DNA of 64,000 nucleotides, taken from contig MCFE01000143.1 of the NCBI GenBank assembly GCA_002104905.1, forward strand, positions 91,647 to 155,646, written 5' to 3'. Made by a program: the position numbers and the translations under genes. This document shows, one piece after another, positions 13,101 to 25,001 of this stretch; positions within the stretch are counted from its first letter, which is position 1, and each line of letters opens with the position of its first letter. A model generated the notes under the pieces. The model was not told the origin of the DNA and made no database searches. It was given only the letters and a program-made list of their open reading frames with translations. Origin of the DNA: Basidiobolus meristosporus CBS 931.73 (Eukaryota; Basidiobolomycota; Basidiobolomycetes; Basidiobolales; Basidiobolaceae).

Positions 13101-13220
13101 GGAGGTAGTTCAGGTGTTCAATGTGAATCACTACCAAATTTTTCAGTAGTAATGCCTGTAAGAAAAAATCTAGGAGAAGATGATACAACCACAGTGAATT
13201 GTTGACATTTGTCACAATCC
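10192..13220 (+). pseudogene. Unrecognised second ORF of the Tnp2-type transposon (copy B side), decayed
   Basis: A plus-strand reading begins at 10,192 (MLPKSKAKLSGSQPNPTADG) and stays open to 10,545. It continues past stops with a Ser/Gln-rich then coiled-coil-like stretch (VADKIDALA, QKQDKWITCVDQSVSQVEKA). Further down, near 11,950-12,230, 'LEYCKYLLQRLADEVLDLAV' and 'ILMELLVERGVGLNVSGGYK' match another relic at 25,210-25,530. It is head-to-head with the transposase relic of copy B. I do not recognise a family. The right end is undefined, and beyond about 13,220 nothing coherent is seen. Confidence 0.45.
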
Positions 13221-13740
13221 AAATCATGCATTTTTTTTGCAATCTAAATTGAGCCATTGCAAATCTGTGATCATTAAGTTTTTGTCATAAGTAATATCAA
13301 GGTTGTCTTGCATTTGAGACTGTGCCCCTTTATAAACACCCTGCATATTTACACATCATTTGTAACACCAGTGCAGCTATTTAATCTGATTTACATCAAC
13401 ACAACTAGTTGCATGCTTGCTATGACACCAAGTCCAATTACTGAGATCAGGAACTTACTTGCTCAATGGGCAAAATGAAATATTTGATGATAAATCAGGT
13501 AGCTTGTGTGTTGGTCAATGAGCCAATTGGGGGCCAAGAGCTTTAGGATACTTTTAGACCAATCAACCATTGTCATACTATCTAATTGGAGTGATGGCAA
13601 CCATAATGGTGAGTATCTGTGTAGTTTATAGTGTGATACACATTTATTTCCATCCACATTAAAGAAACATATCCAAGTACTGGACTTTACCTACCACAAT
13701 AACAGTATGTGATTGCCCATGTGATGCAAACATCACAAGT
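13221..13740. other. Non-coding stretch inside the transposon nest
   Basis: AT-rich sequence without a convincing reading frame or a match to the neighbouring element copies that I could see. It is probably more decayed transposon DNA. Confidence 0.4.
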
Positions 13741-14080
13741 TGGGGTAATTGTCTGTGCTAACCACATTGTGTCAGATTATGCCATAGTGTGCAAGATTGT
13801 CCCACATAGTGCAAAATTGACCAAGAGCAATCCTGCCTACTGGTTGCTACACTACCATGCCTGATTGTTCTTTGCAACCACAGATTGCACCACATGCCCT
13901 GGAGCAGTACAATGGAACAAGTCTCTTGAGTGTTAGCAATGTTTTCCTCCTGAGGAGGTGGATTCCTGACAAGTTGAACACCTTGCAATGATCACATTTT
14001 CTGATTTGAATATCATGCAGGTCTTAATACATGCTGACATTAGAACAGTCTCTGGGTCATACTCTATGAAGAATAATCTG
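13740..14080 (-). pseudogene. Short Tnp2 transposase fragment
   Basis: From about 13,960 to 14,075 the sequence matches 16,450-16,560 of copy C (the segment around the CxxC pair and 'DPETVLMPACVNS'). It lies directly left of the 3' end of copy C, so it is a separate fragment or a rearranged piece. Confidence 0.5.
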
Positions 14081-14099
14081 GTCCTGCAATAGATTCAAT

Positions 14100-17000
14100 T
14101 TAGATCAGCCATCAAGATCCCATCAGGTGACTGTTTCGATACCAGCAGCTTGGAATTAATGATCATCTACACAATCTTATGATGGAACCACAATGGTGTT
14201 TGGCTAATTTCACCACCAAATAAAGTTAAAAAGCATAACAGTTTTTGAGTGGTTTTTTGTCAAGCATTGTTGCAGTATTGGTGTGCTCTATAACTGTACA
14301 AGTGGATCTAACCAGCCAGTGCATTCAGTTGCCTTATATGGCAAAAAACTTGACAGTGTTTTGACAGCCTCATTGCAAGCCTCTGATGGCATTATTATGG
14401 TAGTATGGTGGCCTAAAGCTAGCTCTGTAAAATGCTACAGTACCAATTTACTAAATGATATTTCCTTTTTCTACCTCACCTTGCACAGTTCATATATTCC
14501 ACTCTAAAATCATCCCTCTTTATTTGCTTACCCATTACTACTTTGGGTGTTCCACATATAGTTCAAATCAAAAAACACTATGGCCACCTGCTTACCAACC
14601 TCTACAAGCATGCGCACCTGCTGCAATTGACATACTTCTATCACCTCAACTATACAGCTTTTTGATGTGATACTTGCAAAGTTGCCATATACCTTATATC
14701 ACTGGTAACATATATATCTTGCAAAAATATGCTTGGCTACCACCACTTCTGCCATGAATACCTTCAGGAATATTTGCAAAGAACTTTTTGGTATTTAGTC
14801 AGTATATTCCTTGTCCCTCCTGGATTCTAGCACCCCTTATAGTTGTGCTCTGGCTCTTGTTTGTGCCAATTCTGTATTGATTAGTATAGAAATTAGCTTG
14901 TGGTCAAGCAAAATCCAGCATTCCCTGGTAGAGTTCTTGTAGTTAAAAATCAAGTGCTTATTGCACCAAACCCAACTTTGCATTACTTAACAGATTACCC
15001 ATGCATTGGGGCTGCTTAATGCTATAGACATAGTTGTCTCCATGTGTACATCTTTATCAGTATTTTCCAACTCTTCTTGGCTGACCTCCATATGCCAACT
15101 CATCCCTTCCATGACAGACTTGAGGTAGCATTCTTAATGAGATTGGGATATGGTAGTACCAGCAACTTGACTAGTCTTCCTATCTTTCTACACATCTGCT
15201 CCATAGGAAACTCCCAAAAGGTGAGGCAAGGTCCCATATTTGCAATAAACAAAGCCAGATGAAGTAGAGAATGGATACAGTAATGACAGAGATCTACACA
15301 CTTGGCTTTATGTTTGTAGTATAGCTGCTCAAATTCCATCACAAGCTTCTTGCCCAAAAGCTCTAGGGGCATCAAATCAGCATTGGTGATCCACATCTGA
15401 ATATATAGTCCTTCAATGTCCACTTATAACTCCCAATGCTTCAATGTACTCCTGGTAAAAATGACTTCAGAAGGCCACCTGAATAAGCACATATCTAGTT
15501 CATCCAGTCCTTGCATTTGTATTGTTGCATATATATATCAATATTGATTGGTGCTTGTGATCAGTACCTGGGTAGCAGATACTCTGTAATATCTTGCCAA
15601 TTCTTCAAATTTCTCCAGTATCACAAAGGGCTCATTTAGCTTGAATTACCTCATACAACTTGGTCACCAGTATGGGGATATTGTTGAGCCACAAATTCAT
15701 TGCTCCCAGGGAAAAGGTTCTGCTCCAACAGATACCCTCTTTCATAAGTGTCTCTGGTTTCTGATTAATTCCATATGCTGGCTAATGGCTTATAGCTTGC
15801 CAACTTTGCTGCAATTGCAGGTTGACTTCTGTACATTTTCTTTGTGCAAAGATGATGTTCTTAGTGTTGGTGTTTGGGTAATAAATATGTGTGTGAGTAT
15901 GGGGTAAGTCCCCTGGATCTCACACATTCAACAGCAATACCATTTATGGTGCCCAAAAAGCCATCTATTTTGCTAATGGGTGGGGTATTGTTAGTGCAGA
16001 TAATAATATGCACTTTGAAATGATGGCCGTTTACTGTTATCCTGCTGGAAAGTATGCAGAATTCATCCAGCAATGGATACAGGTAGCTATCCAGGTTGGA
16101 CAGTGATTAAGCCCCATATACCAGTGGGACTACCATCAGATTTCTGCATTGATATTGTAAGATAGGTGGCAGATTCAAGTTGTTGAGAAATCAGTGGCCA
16201 TCAGGATTTGCTGGTAGTGTACTGGTTTAATGAGAATCCATCAAGTGTCATGGAAAAGACACGGTCATATGTACCTTTAAGTAGCCCTTGCTTCTTATCT
16301 GTTTATTATGTTTGCCATTGAATATATTGGATATGTTTGCTCTTGAATGCTACTGTACTTATAGCTTCACAATATTTTTTGGACTTCATGAGCTTCATTA
16401 GTCATGGTATTACTAGAATATATCCAGAGTGCAAACAATGTTTTCCCCCAATGGTTGTGGATTCCTGACAAGTTGAACACCTTGCAATGGTAGCATTATC
16501 TGATGTGAATGCCATGCAGCTGTTAACACATGCTGGCATCAGGACAGTCTCTGGGTCATATGTTGCCTGCTGCATGATGGTTGTCCACTTGTACCATGTG
16601 CATGGCAAGTTGCATCCCTGGATGATTCTGGTAAGAAGTAGTAGTAAATCCACAAAGCCCCCATTACTGATATTAGTGGAGAAGTGCCACTTCTTTAGCC
16701 ACAACATCACATCATTCACCACTAGATGGATTACTGGGCTCACTTGACTTCACATAGTATTCTTGGCATTCTTTTGCCATGGGTGGTGCTGCATTACATG
16801 ATGCAATTTAGCCAGGCTCATGCAGGGTACTGTAATTAGAAAAGATAGGCTCACAATCCATCAGTGAGCTAGCTTCTTCAGAGCTATTACTCTGCATGCC
16901 ATATTCAGAATGCTGGGGTGAGACCAAAAGCATCACAAATTCTCCTGACTCAGTTTATGTAAGGTGACAAGTACAGCCAGGTGCTGTTATAGAAGTATCA

Positions 17001-17250
17001 AGTGGCCAGCAAGATATTGCAGATACAGTAGTAACAGCTGAATGGTAAAATATGACTTGTGTGGCAAAACACTGGCCTTGATCCTTGTAATACCTCCTAA
17101 GCTGTATGTGTGCTTCATGGCTGAAAGGCTTGTTACAATAACCACATGGTCTTTTTTCTCTTCTCTTATGGTGTTGAATCAAAATAGTCTTGTCCATGGG
17201 GCAAACAGTTTGGCACTTAACAATGTAAAGCTGGTTTATCATTTTTTTGT
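14100..17250 (-). pseudogene. Tnp2-family transposase relic (copy C)
   Basis: The minus-strand reading runs from an N-terminal zinc-finger-like block near 17,150 (RPCGYCNKPFSHEAH) through the acidic patch near 16,880. It continues through 'MSPVIHLVVNDVMLWLKKWH' (16,743), a C-x2-C near 16,460, a damaged 'YLYPLLDEFCILSSR' near 16,070, and 'HSLLHLALFIANMGPCLTFW' near 15,270-15,210. The tail at 14,100-15,000 matches 3,380-4,300 of copy A. It is damaged throughout. The start side abuts a copia gag fragment near 17,290, so the divergent ORF is lost in this copy. Confidence 0.65.
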
Positions 17251-17289
17251 CAATACTAATGTGAATTTAAGACAGTCTGTTATTTGAGA

Positions 17290-18515
17290 CTTTGAACATT
17301 GCTGTTGCCTTTGTTTGGTCTTGGGTACCTCCTTTGTTGGTTATCATTGCTTATTAAAGCACTGTCTTCTTTCTTCTTATGGCACTTGATTTTCTTAATT
17401 CTTTGTCCAGCAGCCTTCCATATACGTAATTTAAGGTCCAATCTTCAGTTCTGGACTCTAGGGCTGATACATGACCCTGAAACTTGTCTTTCAGGCTAAT
17501 CAGGATGATTACTATCATATCTTCATCAGTAGTTGGTACGCCCACAGATTCTATTCATCTACCAGCAGGGTAATTCTATTAATTAGATTTTTTATTTCTT
17601 CTCCTGGCAGCATCTTTGCAGTAAAGAATTTTTGTCTAAGATACATTTTGTTAGCAGCTGAACATGACTGATAGGTGTCTTCTAATGCCTTCCAGGCATT
17701 CCTTGCCATCTTTGCTCTTGAGCATGTCATGATCACATGACAACCATGAACACCCATGACAAGTTTCAGCTTCCTAGCTCAATTTCTAAGAGATTCCTTC
17801 TGGAACCTTCTACCACCTTCCAGAAAGTTCCTGACCATTCCAAACCCTTGTTACACAATGGAACATTCCATGGAAGCTTCCCACTGTATTTTTCATATTC
17901 CAGTACCATATATGGAGATACCATGTCACATGACTTAGGCACATGATCAGGTGACTCAATCCATTTCCCCATCCTGACTCAGTGCCTTGCCTTCTATATT
18001 ATTATCCCCAGCACATTGCTGTGCCTCACCCCACAACCCCATTAGTATTAGCCAATATCTCTTGGCATTGGAATAACCAAAAAGTAAATATAGTCCTATC
18101 CCCCCTTAAGTATTCCTCAGTTTGATAAACACAGGTCTTGAATAAACAGCCTTGCCTTAGAAATCCACCTTGCCTTGGAAATCTGCCTTGCCTTGGCAAT
18201 CCACACCTAAGTCCTTTCCTGGTCCTGCCTTGCCTAGCTCTACTCTCCTGCCTTGTGTCTATTCATAACAGAGCATGGGATTAGCAATTTGTCTTTAACA
18301 TTGAGGCAAATAGAGTTAAAGGCACTTTGTTCTTTGTTCTGGTACTTTAAGGCTTCCTCTCCCATGCTTTTAGGAGGGCATTCTTCTCCCATGACAATAT
18401 CCCAAAGGCCTCATTCTTGTGGCAGCATCTTCATCTTCACCTTCCACACTTGGTAGTCAGATCCATCCAACGTTTCAGCAGAGGGGAAAATTCCAGTAAT
18501 AACAGTAGTAGACAT
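17290..18515 (-). pseudogene. copia gag fragment (copy III), split by a solo LTR
   Basis: Gag begins with ATG at 18,515 (MSTTVITGIFPSAETLDG). It runs leftward, is interrupted at 18,270-17,725 by a foreign solo LTR, and resumes to about 17,290 with 'VSALESRTEDWTLNYVYGRL'. The protease and everything after it are gone. Its upstream LTR is the one at 18,547-19,155, which also serves as the 3' LTR of the neighbouring full element. Confidence 0.75.
17725..18270. repeat. Solo LTR of a second LTR-retrotransposon family, 5-bp target duplication
   Basis: A 546-bp insertion bounded by TGTCATGA and TCATAACA, flanked on both sides by GAGCA (17,720-17,724 and 18,271-18,275), sits inside gag copy III. It is unrelated to the copia LTRs here. 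Its right part (18,150-18,215) has a loose tandem repeat of about 20 bp around CTTGCCTTGGAAATC. A Ty3-like origin is possible but unproven. Confidence 0.75.
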
Positions 18516-18546
18516 TGCAGAGAGTAGCAGCTTGGAGCTCATATCT

Positions 18547-19155
18547 TGTTGTAATAGTCTTGGAGATATTGGAAGTGATTGGGAGGACAAGTAGATTATG
18601 TGGTTTTCACTTAATGATTTATTGAATGTAAAAGTAGTATTTATACTTTTACATGATATTGGCATTACAAACATGTAGAATAGGTTAAGGAAGGTCCCAA
18701 GAACATGTGTGCAAAGTTTGGGGCTGTTTGGACAACTTTGAGAATTTTCATGTTGTGGGTACCTGGTATTTTGGTGAAAATATTCTAAGTAAATCCCAAC
18801 AAGGAATTTGGTCAGTATTCTCTAGGATCTGAAGGTAATGATCTAAGTGACTAAGTTGGGTGAGTATTTAGGTGGAATTACAAATTTTTACAACAGTATT
18901 TAGGTGAAAATATTCTAAGTAAATCCCAACAAGGAATTTGGTCAGTATTCTCTAGGATCTGAAGGTAATGATCTAAGTGACTAAGTTGGGTGAATATTTA
19001 GGTGGAATTACAAATTTTTACAACAGTATTTTGGTGAAAATATTCTAAGTAAATCCCAACAAGGAATTTGGTCAGTATTCTTTAGGATCTGAGGGTAATG
19101 ATCTAAGTGACTAAGTTAGGTGAATATTTAGGTGGAATTGCAAATTTTTACAACA
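18547..19155 (-). repeat. copia LTR with three 130-bp units
   Basis: A 609-bp LTR bounded by TGTTGTAA and TTACAACA. A unit of about 130 bp (ending in GTATTTTGGTGAAAA and its match) occurs three times: the same point recurs at 18,780, 18,910 and 19,040. It is shared between copy I (as 3' LTR) and the partial copy III (as 5' LTR). Confidence 0.85.
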
Positions 19156-19164
19156 CTCCCACTC
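19156..19164 (-). other. Polypurine tract of copia copy I
   Basis: On the minus strand GAGTGGGAG lies directly before the 3' LTR start, where plus-strand DNA synthesis would be primed. Confidence 0.6.
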
Positions 19165-19166
19165 AG

Positions 19167-22100
19167 CTAAATGTTCATACTGACTAGTCCTAATTTTGAC
19201 CTAAGATATTCAAACTTGTCTCTGGCTAATGGTTTGGTTAATATGTCTGCAATCATTTCATCTGTGGGACAGTAAACTAAGCTAACTAAGTTATTCTCTA
19301 TAGTTTCACATATGAAATGATGTCTAATATCCATGTGCTTGGTTCTAGCATGAAAAGTTGGATTTCTACCTAATTGTATACATCCTTGATTATCTTGAAA
19401 TAAAGTAATAGGCGTTTTTTGACATAGGCCTAAATCTGTAAAAAGCTTTCTTAGCCACATTGCTTCTTTTGTAGCTTCACAGGCTGCCATATACTCTGCC
19501 TCTGTGGTAGAAAGTGCTATGGTTGGTTGCTTTCTTGAATTCCATGAAATTGCTCCTTTACAGTAAAGAAAGGTGTATCCAGTGGTGGATCTTCTGTCTT
19601 CCAAATTTTGTCCCCAATCAGCATCAGAGTATCCCACAAGATCCTGTTCTGAATCCTTATAAATGTATCTTAAGCAGATATCAGCAGTTCCTTTTAGGTA
19701 TCTAAAAATCCGCTTAACTGCTGCAATATGATCAGATCCATAGTTCTGATTATGTTGGCTGACTACTCCCACTGAATATGAGATATCTGGACGTGTTCCA
19801 AGCATGATATACATCAGACTGCTGATCATAGATTGATAAGGAAAGTCAGGGCTTGAAGATGGCACCAAGCTCTCTTGATTTGGTTGAGTTTTGACCAAGT
19901 TAAGGTTTGTCTCCATTGGGGTAGCTGCCGGTTTACAGTCTTCCATTTGGTACTTCTTTAGTATATCTTGAATATACTTTGATTGGCTTAGGGTAATAGT
20001 CTGGGTACTTCTGTCTATGGAGAACTTAATCCCTAAGTAGTAACTAAGTTCTCCTAAATCAGACATCTTGAACTCCTTAGATAGGCTGGATTTAGTCTCT
20101 TCCAATGTTTCTAGGTTATTGGTGGCTATAATAAGATCATCCACATATAGAGCTAATAGAACTGGATTTGCTCTATCTGGCTTATAGTATATACTATAGT
20201 CAGCATTACTTCTTTTGAAACTCAAGGATTCCAAATAAGAATCTATCTTGCAATTCCAGGCGCTTGGTGATTGTTTGAGATCATATAGTGACTTTTTAAG
20301 CTTGCAGACCAAATGGGGGTTATCTTGGTCAACAAACCCATCAGGCTGGTCCATATACATGTCCTCATCAAGTTCTCCATTCAAAAATGCAGTTTTTACA
20401 TCCATTTGATGAATAAAAAACTTATATTTGGCTGCAATAGCCAATATTAATCTGATGGAATTAAACTTGGCTACTGGTGCAAAGGTCTCAGTATAGTCAA
20501 GTCCTTTTGTTTGAGAGTATCCTTTGGCTACAAGTCTTGCTTTGTATCTTTCAATTGTACCATCAGCCTTGTATTTTGTCTTGAAGACCCATCTGCATCC
20601 AATTGATTTTTGGTTGATTGATAATTTGACTAAGTCCCAAGTTTGAATTTCCATCAGGGCCTGATATTCCTCAGTCATTGTAGGTCTCCAAAACTTTGTC
20701 TGAGGGCTATTTAGGGCCTCTTTTACAGTCTGGGGTTCATCAACATGGACTGAATAGGCATAGGCTAAGTTTGTACCCTCATTGATATAGTAATTTGGAC
20801 TATTTCTTGTCTGATTGGATCTCAGGGCATTTGATACTGGAATGATCACTTCTGGGATATTCCTGGGAACTGATTCTGGCTGAACCATGGTTGTAGAGTC
20901 CTCTGGAGTGAAAAAATTTTCATTGTTTTGCTCTGATTCAACCCTGATAATTGGTGGACTTGAGATCAGATTTTTGTCATCATCTGATGTCATTTTTTGT
21001 GAAAATTTTGAATTTTCATCAAACAACACATCCCTGGACTTGATCAGCTTCTTTGCTTTGGTATTGTAGAGTCTGTATGCCTTACTCTCATTGCAGTAGC
21101 CCAAAAATATGCATTTTACACTTTTTGGCTCAAATTTTGACTGATTTCCAGCCAGTTTTTTGGCATATGCTGTACACCCAAATATTCTTAGATGTTCTGC
21201 ACTTGGTCTGTATCCATACCATGCTTCAAATGCAGTAGAATCATGAAGTAGTCTGTTATAACTCCTATTTTTAAGGTATACAGCAGTGGCAACTGATTCC
21301 ACCCAAAAATCATAGGATAATTTTTGATCATGGATCATAGATCTTGCCATATCAATTATTGATCTGTTAGCTTGTTCTGCTACTCCATTTTGCTGTGGGG
21401 AGTATGGTACGGTGTGGTAGGGTAAACATACCTCCCACAGACAAGTTTATTCATATAGTCATTATGATATACTTATCCATATTTTATCTTATTAGTATTA
21501 TCCCATTCTTCTTTTGCCCATATTATCAGTTTTATCCCCATATGATGTTTACCCTGATTAGTTATTAGCATTAGTTATCCCAGATGTTATTCAGCTTTGT
21601 GATCAGTAGATGTATCTATATAAGGCAAGTACCCGCGTCAGTACCTGTGACACATGTCCTAGGTCTGTGTTACCATCCCTACCATTTCAATACCATATAT
21701 GGTATTTCTATGTTGCACAGGTTTCAGACTACTGATTCCTGATTGGTTGAGAGTGCTGTGCCTTTTAGAACCTTCCAGGACATTCTTGGCATATTTTTAG
21801 CTCATGGTGATGTCATCAAGAATTCCACTGATACCTAGAATCTTCTAGAACCGTGTCATTAGTAATCACTTGGCAATCAGAAAAAGTATTTAAGGGAAAA
21901 CAATCCCTCATCAATAAATCATCCCTTCTATCAGTAACACTTCTGCCTTATTGATTAGCAGTTGATCACTGCACCTGCCTTCAACAGTACATCTAAGACC
22001 TGCCATCAAGGAGCTTTTCAGGGTAGTGCACAAGACACACAGAGGCCTTTGGAGACACTTGGAGCACCTAGGAAGCTAAAGAAGCAGGAGCTTTTACCAT

Positions 22101-23920
22101 AGTGACATATTGACAAAGACACCAGCAGTTTAGACACAGAGGTTATTGCACCCATCAGACACCTCACACACCTTGAGTTGTGTAGCTTCTCCCAGGAGTA
22201 CCTCTACACCACCACAATGGTAGTCTCTTGCTTTATCCCACGAATGTTGCAGAAGTGGATGAAGAGTTTTGAGGTATATTCTCCACCATTGTCAGAGCGT
22301 ATTTTCTTGATTTTTTCACCAGTTTCTCTCTCAACCATGGCTTTAAACTCCCTGAGCTTAGACAGAGCTTCTTCCTTTCTCTCCATGAAGTAGACCCATG
22401 TGTATCTTGTATAATCATCAATAAAAGTGACTAAATACTTCATCCCGCCAAAGGATAAATTTTGCATAGGTCCACACAGATCTGAGTGAATTAGATCTAA
22501 TTTTTTCTTAGTTTTTGATTAACCCAGAGCTCTTGAACAATTGTCTGGCTTGTTTCCCATATATGCAGGCTTCACAGTGCTCCAAATCAGCTGGGGGATC
22601 AACTTTCACTCCAGAAATTAGCGGATCTTTGATCATTTTATGCAAATAATCAAAATTGATGTGTCCAAATCTCCTGTGCCAAAGCATTGGTGTTTCTTCA
22701 TTTAAGTTACTTATATTGGCCTCCAAATATGATGGAATGTAAGTCAACTTGTATAGATTCTGATCTCTGATGCCCAAAGCAATATGGGCACCATTTTGAT
22801 CAGTGATCCTGCATCCAGAGTTGTCAAAACCAAAACTGAGTCCTTCTGCTGTGGCCTTGCTTACAGAGAGTAGGTTCTTGGCTATTTCTGGTACATAGAG
22901 TACTTCTTTGAAGGTCAGTGTATGGCTTCCTTCACTGCTTCTTAGGTTTACTTGGATAGTTCCTTCTCCCAATGCATCAAGTGTTCTGTTGTCACCCATG
23001 AAAACCTTCTTAATTGGAATTTCTTGATATTGGGTAAAAAGTTCTTTTTGGTGTGTAAAGTGTTGAGAAGCTCCAGAGTCAATATACCACGTCTGAGAAT
23101 CCTTGTTTGTGGTCATATTTAGTGCAGATATGAATAGTCTATCTTCAGTTGTTGCAGCATTTCCATATTCAGGCTTCTTTTGCTGATAATCTCTGTTTTT
23201 GAGACACCGGTCTGATGTGTGTCCTTTCCTTTTGGAGTAGTTGCAAAATAGGTTGCTGTTGCCTTTGTAGGGTCTTGGGTACCTCCTTTGTTGGTTATCA
23301 TTGCTTATTAAAGCATTTTCTTCTTCCTTCTTATTGGCGCTTGATTTTCTTAATTCTTCATCCAGGAGCCTTCCATATACGTAATTTAAGGTCAAATCTT
23401 CAGTTCTGGACTCTAGGGCTGATACAAGGCCCTGAAACCTGTCTGTCAGGCTATTCAGGATGGTAACTATCATATCCTCATCAGTAGTTAGTACACCCAC
23501 AGATTCCATCTCATCTACCAGCAGGGTAATTCTGTTAATTAGATTTTTCATTTCTTCTCCTGGCAGCATCTTTGTAGTAAAGAATTTTTGTCTCAGATAC
23601 ATTTTCTTGGCAGCTGAACATGACTGGTAGGTGTCTTCTAATGCCTTCCAGGCATTCTTTGCCGTTTTTGTTCTTGAGCATTGAATTAGCAATTTGTCCT
23701 TGACATTAAGGCAAATGCAGTTAAAGGCACTTTGTTCTTTCTTCTGGTACTTTAAGGCTTCCTCTCCCACATTTTTAGGAGGGCATTCTTCTCCCATGAC
23801 AATATCTCAAAGGCCTCTTTCTTGTGGCAGCATCTTCATCTTCACCTTCCACACTTGGTGGCTAGATCCATCCAACTTTTCAGCAGAGGGAAAAATTCCA
23901 GTAATAACAGTAGTAGACCT
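19167..23920 (-). pseudogene. copia gag-pol polyprotein, broken (copy I)
   Basis: In order on the minus strand: Gag from 23,920, where the ATG present in copies II and III reads AGG; an in-frame TGA near 23,806 after 'MLPQERGL'; and a zinc knuckle with one cysteine lost (CNYSKRKGHTSDRC). Then come the protease WYIDSGASQHF near 23,080 and the gag-pre-integrase block (LWHRRFGHINFDYL) near 22,680. A -1-type frameshift lies near 22,525, just before 'KLDLIHSDLCGPM'. The integrase core (22,467-22,220) is cut by an insertion, and the C-terminal half resumes in the open stretch 21,350-19,167. That stretch carries reverse transcriptase (LALYVDDLIIATNN) and RNase H to the end (DILTKPLARDKF). The 727-codon 3' part is still open, which suggests fairly recent death. 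Confidence 0.85.
21413..22216. repeat. LTR-like insertion of about 0.8 kb inside copia integrase
   Basis: This foreign stretch separates 'GIKQETT' from 'YSPQQNGVAEQ' of integrase. It begins TGTGGTAGGG and ends CCACCACA, as an LTR would (TG..CA). ATGGTA is seen just left (21,404-21,409) and just right (22,217-22,222), so a target duplication is likely but not perfectly placed. It has no coding content. It is probably a solo LTR of another family. Confidence 0.55.
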
Positions 23921-23936
23921 TGCAGAGAGTGACAGC

Positions 23937-23952
23937 TCAGGGCCCATAACCT
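23937..23952 (-). other. Primer-binding site complementary to the initiator tRNA-Met anticodon arm
   Basis: Directly inside the 5' LTR the minus strand reads GGTTATGGGCCC. This is the complement of the GGGCCCATAACC anticodon arm of eukaryotic initiator tRNA-Met, not of a tRNA 3' end. Drosophila copia and yeast Ty5 use such half-tRNA priming. The partly mutated copies at 7,359-7,374 and 18,535-18,546 fit the same position. Confidence 0.7.
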
Positions 23953-24431
23953 GTTGTAAGAGTCTTGGAGATATTGGAAGTGATTGGGAGGACAAGTAGA
24001 TTATGTGGTTTTCACTTAATGATTTATTGAATGTAAAAGTAGTATTTATACTTTTACATGATCTTGGCATTACAAACATGTAGAATAGGTTAAGGAAGGT
24101 CCCAAGAACATGTGTGCAAAGTTTGGGGCTGTTTGGACAACTTTGAGAATTTTCATGTTGTGGGTACCTGGTATTTTGGTGAAAATATTCTAAGTAAATC
24201 CCAACAAGGAATTTGGTCAGTATTCTCTAGGATCTGAAGGTAATGATCTAAGTGACTAAGTTGGGTGAATATTTAGGTGGAATTACAAATTTTTACAACA
24301 GTATTTTGGTGAAAATATTCTAAGTAAATCCCAACAAGGAATTTGGTCAGTATTCTCTAGGATCTGAAGGTAATGATCTAAGTGACTAAGTTGGGTGAAT
24401 ATTTAGGTGGAATTACAAATTTTTTACAACA
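23953..24431 (-). repeat. 5' LTR of copia copy I (two 130-bp units)
   Basis: A 479-bp LTR bounded by TGTTGTAA and TTACAACA, with two copies of the 130-bp unit (matching points at 24,184 and 24,314). It is one unit shorter than its partner LTR. Confidence 0.85.
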
Positions 24432-24653
24432 CTAATGACATCAATACTTCTTGATCAAAGGAATTAGTTACTGTGACAGCCTTTTGATATGACCATCACA
24501 GTTATTTTCACAGGGTAGAGCTGTTACAAGATCATTAAAACCCCATCATAAGGATATCAGAACACTGTTAGGTTTCAACCACAAATGACAATTGGACATA
24601 TTGGCCAGTTAGGCTCTGTCAAATAATTGTTGGTTGCATAGGACTCTTACAAA

Positions 24654-25001
24654 TGTTGTAAGGGACTTGGAGATATTGGAAGTAATTTGGAGAACAAGTA
24701 GATTTTATGGTTTTCACTTAATGATTTATTGAATATAAAAGTAGTGTTTATACTTTTACATGGTCATGGCTTAGCAAGCATGTAGAATAGGCTTATTAAA
24801 GTCCCAGGAACATGTGGGCAAAGTTTGGGGCTACTTAGATAACGTTGAGAATTTCATGTTCTGGGTACCTGATGTTTTGGTGAAAATATTCTGAGTAAAT
24901 CCCAACAAGGAATTTGGTCAGTATTCTCAACAATTTGTAGGTAATGATCTAAGTGACTAAGTTAGGTGAATACTTAGGTGGAATTACAAATTTTTACAAC
25001 A
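24654..25001 (-). repeat. Solo copia LTR with perfect target-site duplication
   Basis: A 348-bp LTR (TGTTGTAA..TTACAACA), one 130-bp unit, flanked by ACAAA at 24,649-24,653 and 25,002-25,006. It is the product of one insertion followed by LTR-LTR recombination. It is more diverged from the 23,953 LTR than the two LTRs of copy I are from each other. Confidence 0.85.

Larger units (their letters stand above)
18547..24431 (-). mobile_element. Near-complete Ty1/copia retrotransposon (copy I), inactive
   Basis: LTRs at 23,953-24,431 (5') and 18,547-19,155 (3') flank a minus-strand internal region with primer-binding site, gag-pol and polypurine tract. It is disabled by loss of the gag start codon, an in-frame stop, a frameshift and an insertion of about 800 bp in integrase. 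No 5-bp duplication joins its two outer ends. The left LTR is followed by a second, partial gag, so the structure is LTR-internal-LTR-partial internal, as left by recombination between tandem elements. Confidence 0.85.
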
